Assembly: GCA_032622095.1 (NCBI GenBank)
Contig: CP136061.1
Location: forward strand, 13,409,287 to 13,473,286
Reading direction: 5' to 3'
Source: Siphonodentalium dalli
Lineage: Eukaryota > Mollusca > Scaphopoda > Gadilida > Siphonodentaliidae
Length of the DNA stretch: 64,000 nt
Below are positions 57,016-64,000 of the stretch, in pieces (the first letter of the stretch is position 1; the number at the start of each line of letters is the position of its first letter). Under the pieces are notes generated by a model that saw only the letters and a list, made by a program, of their open reading frames with translations, did no database searches and was not told the origin of the DNA. Position numbers and translations under genes: made by a program.

Positions 57016-59270
57016 AATATTTAATTGTAATGATATGCCTAGCCTGAATTTATGGCGTCTACCATCCTCTAACTACCGCTTACCAAACTCAAGTTCCAAC
57101 TAGAAATGCCAATAGCAGTAAGTACACATCAGATACATAGACACACGTATGATTATATATTGGCAGATCTGAAAAGATGTAAAATCTTCCTAAGGGAGAA
57201 CTCTACAAAGGTTTTCGTATACAATTAATGTTTATTTGCCAAAATATATTGGGCAGCTTGATAACTCCCCACTATATACATGTACATGTGAGTAACATGT
57301 GATAATCACCAATATACACATGCAATAATGTACATCCATAAAATTGATTATCAGTGTCTCAATATCAGTCTTCAATTTATAATCTAAAAATGCAATACAA
57401 GTCAACATTCTAATACATAGTATATTAGGAATTGAGAAGTATAATATACCTTGCAATTATAGGGGTTGGTTACACAATTATGTTATATCGGATCAAAATA
57501 TGCATTGCGGTCGTTTCAAACATAACACCAGTGATAGGTGGGACTATTATATCCGCTCCATTAATTAGATCACAATTTTACGAATACATGTCTACGCTTT
57601 AAATGAAAGGCGCGTATGTGGAAAATATGCTAATTAGCAACATAGATAAGAGAAAAATAAAATGCAACTATGCACGCGGAGGCAGATGATTCAATCGTTA
57701 TCGAGGGTTTGTATGTATGTCAGTGCCTGGGCGCCTAAAATTTCACAAGTAAACTTTAAATAGCTTGGACCGGGAAAATACAACATATCAAACAACAAAC
57801 ATTAACCTACTAGATACTATTGCAATCGGCATGTATGCAACATTGAGAAGAAAATTATGGTTGTAAATATTCAGTAATGTAGCTCCCCTGTGTCGCGTTC
57901 ATGTGGTCTAAGTAGGTCGAAAAACTGCATGGAGACGACAGTATTCTCTGTACAGATCTGCAAAGATCTAGAGATGTGATAGCGAGTGAAATTAGATATT
58001 CTTAATTTTTCACGTAAACGCTATTTATTTAAAAAGCCTCTTCCAAACAATCACAAACACTAGTCATTGTTAAGTACAAATACAATCCCCTCGCCCAACA
58101 ATTACTTTGACTGCCACCCAATATGGCATGGATGTGGCAATTGTAAGTAGCAACATTTGTGCCCAAAGCTATGTGTAATTATAATTGTAAAACATTTTAA
58201 CGGATCACAAACTTGTTTATCAATCGATTTGCTACTATATGTTTGTGATCGACTCAAGTGTATCTAAACAGTGTCATTACATTAGGAAATGAATATTCCT
58301 TAAGACATCTAAAATTTATTTACATGGAACTGTCCAATTAAATGTGTAGTGTACTTAGTGCTGAACAAAAAGATGTATGAAGTGACTGATTTAACCAAAC
58401 ATATTTGCCTCACAAAATGCTGTCACATTAACATTGCGCCTTGTAAAACCCTTCGCAATATCAACATGTGTGGATCCAATTGATAGTCACCTAATCTATA
58501 GTTCTGTATTAACAGGCAGTATCCTTACTGATGAAAACATCAAAAGTAAAAGTCTGGATGATACTGCTAAACATCAAAACACATTCAGATCTCTCGACAT
58601 ATTCATAATAGCATATCCATGGAATTGCTCATTTAGATATATATTGTTTCCCTATCTGATAAAACAATGTGTAATTTGGCTGATTTTAATCCGACATCTT
58701 CCCCACAACATGCTGTTACAATGCGACTAAGGACACCCTTCAAGATAGCAACCTATGTGGGTCGAATTGCTATTCACCGAACACTCATACTGAGTCCGTG
58801 CCTCCATAACTCTGACATATATAGATATATACGCCAGTACCAGTAATCGTATGGTCGCAGAATGGCAGATCAAGAATTTCGAAGGTAATGAGTTTGAACC
58901 CATGTTCAGACTGATACGCTTCCTAACCTCTCGGTGAAAGGGCTTCCCTTTTAAGGATGTCACCGTAGCTGATGTGGTTAGGTCGTGGATAATATCATTA
59001 CAGTCTGGGCTAGACGATGTACCATTCCGATCGACACATGGCCATTTTGATAAGAAATGAGAATTTGTTCACGTTCACTGAGTTAAGCAAATATGAGCAA
59101 TGACCACTCATAATGAGTCCGTGCCTCCATAACTATCACATATATATTTACCAACCATGTTCCTTGCTTACCTAATCATCAAAGGCATGGTTACAAACCC
59201 CATATAACAAGTAATATTACAGCTCAATGCGAGTTACCTTTATGAACACTTTCGGAATTTTCTTCGCGAA
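57016..59270. other. no gene recognised; one duplicated phrase
   Basis: About 2.2 kb of unassigned sequence. CGTGCCTCCATAACT preceded by TGAGTC occurs near 58793 and 59118, marking a diverged ~325-bp duplication. The 98-codon frame at 58434 has no domain. Confidence 0.4.
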
Positions 59271-59274
59271 ATCT

Positions 59275-60345
59275 AATTAAGTTTTATATTATCTGTAGTT
59301 CTTTGTTGAGTAACTCCGTTATTTCCAATATACGGGTTTTAATTTTTTTCTTCAGTTTTGTGATCTGCTTCTCTCCAAGATTTCTATTATAAATTTCATC
59401 TGATTTGGAAAACAAATTTGGTTCCATGGTTCTGATTAACCCACAATACTGAACTGAAACTGGCCAAATTTGGCGCACTACTTGCGCTCTTTATTCCGGT
59501 CACATCGGCTTATGATTCGACCTACAATAACTTGAAAGTTCGGAGGAGTTCAGGTTGCGAGTCGTTTGGTCCGTAACGGTAACGTTGAAGGCCTATACAT
59601 GTAACTCTGGAATATTTAAATGGATTTTCGAAATTCTTTCAGTTTCGTGATCGGCTTATGCTGTAGACTTTTATATTTTACCTCCCATTAGTTTCTGAGT
59701 ATTTGCAGTCAAACGGAAAACTGCCTCAATAGAAAAACAATATACTTCCTTGGTTACACCATGGAAGTATAATAATAGAAAAAATATTGAGATGAAAGAA
59801 TCGCAGTTTAGTAACACAAAATGTTCAGTTGTGTGACCATATGTTATCCTGGCTTTTGTATTTTCATCTGACGTGTATGGGAGTGACCCCTCCACTGCCT
59901 CGAAACTGTGTGACGGGATAAGCACATTGTCAACCCCGGCTCAAAATGCGAACTTTGAGGGCCCGTAACTTCGTTAATTACCAACGGATTTTAAAACTGT
60001 TTTCAGTTGTGTGATCTGCTGCTCTCAGATGGTATGCGATGGTATGGATTTCATCTGATTCAGAGACGAATAACATTTTTGAAATTGACAAGCATATGTG
60101 CCCAATTTTAAACTTTGAGGGACCAAATCTCCGACATTTTCCAACGGATTAACGATCTGTTTTCAGTTTCCTAATCAGCTTGTATGGTATATGTTATATT
60201 CCAAGTTTCGTCTGATTCTGAGACCAAAAACAATTTGGGACCTGGGTCCACACCCCCTCCCCAAACCCACAATACTGAATCGAACCTGGCAGATGTTGGC
60301 GCACCACTTGCGCTCGTTATTCCGGTCACACCAGCGTGTGATACG
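59275..60345. repeat. diverged tandem repeat, ~180-190 bp, about five units
   Basis: Units share CAACGGATTTT, TTTTCAGTTTTGTGATCTGC, TCTCAGAT, TTCATCTGATTC and AACTTTGAGGGCCCGTAACT. A second motif ending TTGCGCTCTTTATTCCGGTC (59482) recurs at 60310. The 117-codon overlapping frames at 60184-60544 are by-products. Confidence 0.65.
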
Positions 60346-60801
60346 GACAATATTCGTCATGCATCTAAGGTACATAACTCATTTACCCCAACATAAGTAC
60401 CAACTTTCAGTTCGACACTCCCCATATGTTCAGATATTAAGGCGTTGCAAAAGTGTCGAGTATAATAATAATAATAGTAAAAAAAATTATTTTTTTAAAT
60501 TTCACTCCGTCAGGTGTCCTCGAGATCTTAGTCCAACCCACTAGATTGAATGATACATCTCAATATGTAAAACCCAATTATCATCTTTTATCGAACTAAT
60601 GAGTTTATGATGTTCATGTTCATGGTGCTATATATTGGCTAAATAATCTTAGTTTGAACTACTATGGGGGGTTTGGGAAACTTTCCCGGGAAGATTTGAA
60701 AGGGGCGGAACCCCTCTCCTACAACCCACTGTTGAATTTAATGTGAACATGTAATGGTGTAACATTAACATGAGATTGGTGAGGGTGAAAATGAAAATGA
60801 T

Positions 60802-61190
60802 CTAGACATATTTTTTTCTTTTCTTTGATTTCTTCGCTGTCTTTTTGCTTCGGTTGGATGTTGCTGCTGTTGTTGTTGTTGTTGTTGTGGTTGAATCTGA
60901 GTCGGCGCTGAGGTTGCTGGACTCAGGTGGCCAGATGTTGAATTTTATTTTTTGTACTCCGTTTGTTATGATTTTAGTGACCGTTCTGGGTGAAAGGTCC
61001 TGTCCATCTGATCCTGTGTAAATCCGGCGGGGCCCCAGCAGGCAGTACTCTTGTATGGTGAGTGGATACTCGCTGCGTGGGTCGCGTGAGATTTTCCAAT
61101 GGAGGGCGAGACGCTGTCGTTCTATTTCCTCTACTGGTGTTGTTGTTGGTAACGCCGGGTTCTCCTCATACTTCGGCGTCGGAGGGATCC
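60802..61190 (-). CDS. unrecognised protein, C-terminal part after a frameshift
   Basis: The open frame runs 61461-60802, but the part upstream of about 61190 is the out-of-frame shadow of the N-terminal half. From KYEENPALPTTTPVEEIERQ onward it looks like the continuation: RLALHWKISRDPRSEYPLTI, EYCLLGPRRIYTG, TKIITNGVQKIKFNIWPPES, then a Thr run encoded by a (GTT)-type tract (60866-60890), and a lysine-rich end SKKTAKKSKKRKKYV. One indel near 61166-61190 would explain the break. EYCLLGP is conserved in the 38-kb relative. Function unknown; the basic tail suggests nucleic-acid binding. Confidence 0.55.
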
Positions 61191-61747
61191 GCCCCTGGTG
61201 AAGAAAGGCTGGGTGGTGTTTCCATCTCCACGTCGAAACTGGCGGCAGGAACATCGGGGGTGGTATCCGCGTCCCTGTCTCCGCTCGTCTCTGTGCCGAC
61301 AGCAGGGACCTCCGGCAGATATACGGAGTCCCTGCTAGCTGGTCTAATGTCACCTGTCTCCATGCAGGCCGGGTCGTCTGGGCGTCTCTCAGACAACTCC
61401 GGCCTACCGGCTGTGACACTGGATGGCTGAACCACACGGGGAGGGGTGACCGGCAGATCAACAGTCACCCCCTTCTTTTTCTTCCATTTCGCCCGTCTGG
61501 CTGCGTCCCTTCTTCTTCGAGCTGGCGTCTTTCTCTTAGGAGGCTCCTCTTTCATGGTACGGCTGGTCTTGGCTTTCCTGCTCCGGGTGGAAGATCTCTG
61601 GTTTCCAGCATCTTCCGTCCGAAATTCAACACAGAGAGTCAAATAGCCTCTGTTAGACTGGAGATTCCAGCTAACAATATCCGCAATTTGAGATCTCTCT
61701 ATTGCTGCTAACGCGGCGTCAGGGATTAGCTCCATTGTCCGTCGCAC
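61166..61747 (-). CDS. unrecognised protein, N-terminal part (basic and proline/acidic)
   Basis: 193 codons. MELIPDAALAAIERSQ and ADIVSWNLQSNRGYLTL form a compact-looking N-terminus. Next, a very basic segment (RKAKTSRTMKEEPPKRKTP, ARRRRDAARRAKWKKKKG) could bind nucleic acid or act as a nuclear signal. The remainder is Pro/Asp/Ser-rich and probably disordered. It stops at 61166-61168 inside the likely continuing region; the other half is in the next frame (60802-61461). A related, more decayed block lies near 38.6 kb. I do not recognise the family. The start could be the ATG at 61747 or the one four codons later. The frame has composition unlike its AT-rich surroundings. Confidence 0.6.
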   Translation of the reverse strand: MRRTMELIPDAALAAIERSQIADIVSWNLQSNRGYLTLCVEFRTEDAGNQRSSTRSRKAKTSRTMKEEPPKRKTPARRRRDAARRAKWKKKKGVTVDLPVTPPRVVQPSSVTAGRPELSERRPDDPACMETGDIRPASRDSVYLPEVPAVGTETSGDRDADTTPDVPAASFDVEMETPPSLSSPGADPSDAEV

Positions 61748-62387
61748 TAAGCCTAATCCAAAACCGTCTCACTCGCCGGCATCAGCACGAGGGCGGTTGC
61801 TTCCAATTAAGGTTACAGACCGCTCAAATCACTCGTACCGACGCTCTAGCAAACGAGGAACTAATTAAGCCAAATGAAATCTGACTTGTTCGCTCCACCC
61901 GCTGCCAGAGTCTTAGTTTGAACGAAATGTTTCTGCGCATATATATTAGCTACATGTGCCAGGCACAGAGCGAGATTTTGAGTTGTTTATGTCAGTCGAT
62001 GAGTCTGATCTAAAACTCTTGTCAGATGTCAGTATTGGTAGGACCCTGAGAAGTCTTGTGCTACTAACTGCATTTTCTTGTATATCAGAAGAAACTATAT
62101 TTGACTGCACACTGTGGCCACTATTTTTGAACAGGCCTTCCATATCTCTTGACAAATTGTAAGTTTTTGTGGAAACTGTAATGAATGGAACAGACTAATT
62201 TTTTTTATTATATATATGCAATCATCTGACGGTTCGAGGTCTCTCAGTTTGCACGAATATATGTATCTCTCAATAGAATGATAAATATACGTTTAATGTT
62301 TCTTCTAGTTATCTCTTTTTGCTAGCTCATTGTGTGAATGCCTTGATTGCCATTCCCATATAAATATGACTGTTAACCCTTTGAACC

Positions 62388-62456
62388 CGACTGGCCGCAA
62401 AAGCGGCCAGCCAGAAAACGTTCATACACCCGACTGGCCGCTAAAGCGGCCAGCAG
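62388..62456. repeat. two identical-stem hairpins in tandem
   Basis: CTGGCCGC, loop AAAA, GCGGCCAG (62391-62410) and CTGGCCGC, loop TAAA, GCGGCCAG (62434-62453). Each is preceded by CCCGA, period 43 bp. Confidence 0.92.
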
Positions 62457-62999
62457 CATTCAGTGACATCATAAACGTTTGTAGCATGTGTATACATGTT
62501 ATCACCATTGGTGTATCCACTTATATTTATGTAAATGATCCCAAGGAACTTCAGCAGTGCCATGGGTGCATGTGTATGAGTTTGTTGCCGACTAGTTGGG
62601 GTAGAAAAACATGCGCATGCGCACAGCGCATAATTCAACAAACGTACATTATTTGAAGCGATTCGGGTAAAGCTCTACATTGTTGCGCGCTTCGCAGGAT
62701 TGTAGAAAGACACCATTTCGATCACTCTTTTTGGTTTAAATTAGTATTGCATACATAATCAGTGTTCTGTCATATGTGAGGAAGGCGCACGCATGCAGTT
62801 TCTTATTTGAGTCGATTTGTTTCGCGCATGCGCATAGGATAAAATGATAAATGTATGGATTTTTGTGAAATGATACAATCACATCAAGGATCTCCATAGT
62901 ACATTAATTTGCGTTATACAGCTGCACGTTTTTACATAGCACCAGAGTAGTACTGTGGAAATGGGTTGCATGGTCACAATACCATCTAGTCCGATCTAC

Positions 63000-63870
63000 T
63001 TGCGCGTGCACATTACAAACACGTGGTCAAATCGTGCATTATTGAGCAATTATGTAAAGTTTAAGACTCGTGGCACCATTTGAACATGACCACCACCTTG
63101 CCCTATAGGCGATTTCTAAAACGGGACGTAATGCCATTGAATGCACAGTGGTCTCATTCGATCACTTGGGCTATATGCTTAGCAACCATTGATATACCGT
63201 TAAATACAAACTACATATAGGTTTAATCTTCTGACCTGATGTATCTCCAGTTTCACAATAGGGTATTGACTGCATAGAAAATGCCGTTTCTTAGCACTGA
63301 ATTATACGACGTTATAAGCTATAATTGCATTATACTTTCAGTTCCGGGTAGTTGCTTAGAAACCGTTACCAGGGAGTGATCGTGTGGCAAAGTATACCGT
63401 TCTAAAAACAACACACAGTGGCCCATGGGAACACACCTGTAAAATTTCAGACCTGTAGCACCATTTGAACATAACCATCAGCATGTGCATGCCAAGAATG
63501 TCTAAATTGGGGCATAATACAATTGGATTCACAGGGCAATGGTGTCATTCAATCATTTGGGGTTTTTGCTTAGCAACCGTTGCTACCCTTAAATACAAGT
63601 TAGGATCAGACTTCTGGCCAGATATATCTCAAATTTCACAATAGGGTGTTGACTGCATCAAAAACGCCATTTCCTTGGGCTGAATTACGACCGTAAAAGC
63701 TATAATTATATTTTACTTTCAATATCGGGTAGATGCCTAGCAACCGTTACCATGGAGTGACCACGTGGCAATGTAACCAGATCGTAAAATAATCAGTGGT
63801 CCATGGGGAACATACATCTAAAGTTTCAGAAATGTGACACCACTTGAACATAAACAACACCATACATCTA
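63000..63870. repeat. ~380-bp tandem repeat, about 2.3 units
   Basis: GGCACCATTTGAACATGACC (63071), AGCACCATTTGAACATAACC (63449) and GACACCACTTGAACATAAAC (63838) mark successive units. TTTCACAATAGGGTATTGAC (63253) and TTTCACAATAGGGTGTTGAC (63635), and GTTACCAGGGAGTGA / GTTACCATGGAGTGA also recur. Confidence 0.85.
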
Positions 63871-64000
63871 AACACTAGCCACAATATAAAAAATACCACT
63901 GGGAGCCCAGGGTCAGGGTGTCGATCGTTGTGGGGAGCCAGGGTTCAAAGAAGATATAATTGTTCAAGTGACTTATGTGGGTCACCATATGTCGGGATTG

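Larger units (their letters stand above)
60660..61910 (-). mobile_element. 1.25-kb retroposon with a 13-bp target duplication and an unrecognised ORF
   Basis: TCTTAGTTTGAAC occurs at 60647-60659 and 61911-61923; in the R1 copies without the insert, the corresponding phrase is single. The insert reads on the minus strand: about 160 bp leader (CTCTGGCAGCGGGTGGAGCG at its start), a coding region from 61747 to 60802, then 140 bp of 3' sequence with GTGGGTTGTAGGAGAGGGG and CTTCCCGGG, ending CCCCCCATAGT. No poly(A) or tandem tail, no reverse transcriptase, no terminal inverted repeats. A 13-bp duplication is typical of LINE-mediated insertion. Confidence 0.75.
62373..63950. mobile_element. TTAA-type insertion in R1 copy D
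   Basis: R1 is interrupted between GACTGTT (62372) and AGAAGATATAATTG (63949). The left edge is TTAA followed by CCCTTTGAACCCGACTGG; the right edge is GGGAGCCAGGG followed by TTCAA, readable as TTAA with one inserted base. CCCT ends and a TTAA target are piggyBac-like. Inside are twin hairpins near the left end and a ~380-bp tandem repeat. No transposase, so non-autonomous. The right terminus is less certain than the left. Confidence 0.6.
60510..64000 (+). mobile_element. R1 family, copy D, with inversion and two insertions
   Basis: 60510-60625 matches R1 in reverse (GGTGTCCTCGAGATCTTAG, GTAAAACCCAATTATC, GTTTATGATGTTCAT). From about 60620 the match is forward (GTTCATGGTGCTATATATTG). R1 continues at 61924-62372 after the retroposon and at 63947 onward after the TTAA element, reaching the window edge within TTCAAGTGACTTATGTGGGT. 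The order of events is readable: R1 first, later insertions inside it. Confidence 0.75.

Noticed and set aside
60184-60544. Overlapping 70- and 117-codon frames
   Set aside because: They lie over diverged tandem repeat units and their 3' boundary; no domain and two registers open at once.
61062-61430. 122-codon plus-strand frame
   Set aside because: It is antisense to the better supported minus-strand ORF of the retroposon and shares its GC-rich composition.
61446-61646. 66-codon plus-strand frame
   Set aside because: Antisense shadow of the basic segment of the minus-strand ORF.

Overview
This window looks like intergenic or accessory DNA from a metazoan, most likely a mollusc and probably a bivalve. 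It is AT-rich and full of ATACATGTA-type words. It contains several families of tandem-core elements with (ACAG)n, (TCTG)n or (ACGG)n microsatellites that resemble the pearl / Helentron-derived (HINE) elements known from bivalves. I could not support any host gene, tRNA, rRNA or CRISPR array. Every credible protein-coding stretch belongs to a mobile element, and nearly all are truncated or broken. The taxon is an inference from repeat style, not from a gene.

Layout. 0.8-7.7 kb: pearl/HINE-like elements, one with its end hairpin amplified five times and one split by a ~1.07 kb hAT-like MITE with an 8-bp target duplication. 8.7-9.4 kb: an inverted dimer of a TTAA MITE whose single copy lies at 16.8-17.2 kb. 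12.3-15.3 kb: two adjacent HINE-like elements, the second a nearly complete copy of the family called R1 here. 15.6-19.7 kb: a duplicated block of ~575-bp modules. 17.4-21.7 kb: several long, recent-looking hairpins. 25.4-27.65 kb: R1 copy C, interrupted by a 5'-truncated LINE. 28.1-29.1, 31.8-33.1 and 34.5-35.0 kb: three more decayed LINE ends. 36.7-39.7 kb: a 3-kb unit with inverted ends and a candidate 7-bp target duplication, carrying a palindromic 21-bp repeat array and a decayed open reading frame of an unrecognised family. 40.8-48.5 kb: foldbacks, MITEs and satellite-like repeats. 50.4-54.8 kb: a CR1/L2-like LINE with an ORF1 (coiled coil plus RNA-binding-type domain) and an ORF2 start (PHD finger plus AP-type endonuclease), broken by one stop and one frameshift. 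55.3-60.4 kb: satellites and another HINE-like element. 60.5-64 kb: R1 copy D, hit successively by an inversion, a 1.25-kb retroposon with a 13-bp target duplication, and a TTAA-type element.

Most novel item. The 1.25-kb unit at 60660-61910 has a 13-bp target-site duplication, as in target-primed retrotransposition. It carries one ~310-codon reverse-strand reading frame of a type I do not recognise, with no reverse transcriptase and no poly(A). A decayed relative lies at 37.5-38.65 kb. The two share a 3'-end segment with a small hairpin showing a compensatory base pair.

How the parts relate. No host pathway is visible. The window is a stratified record of nested insertions in which uninterrupted R1 copies serve as controls for dating and bounding later insertions. 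Boundaries were fixed by eye from target duplications, inverted repeats and comparison between copies inside this window.
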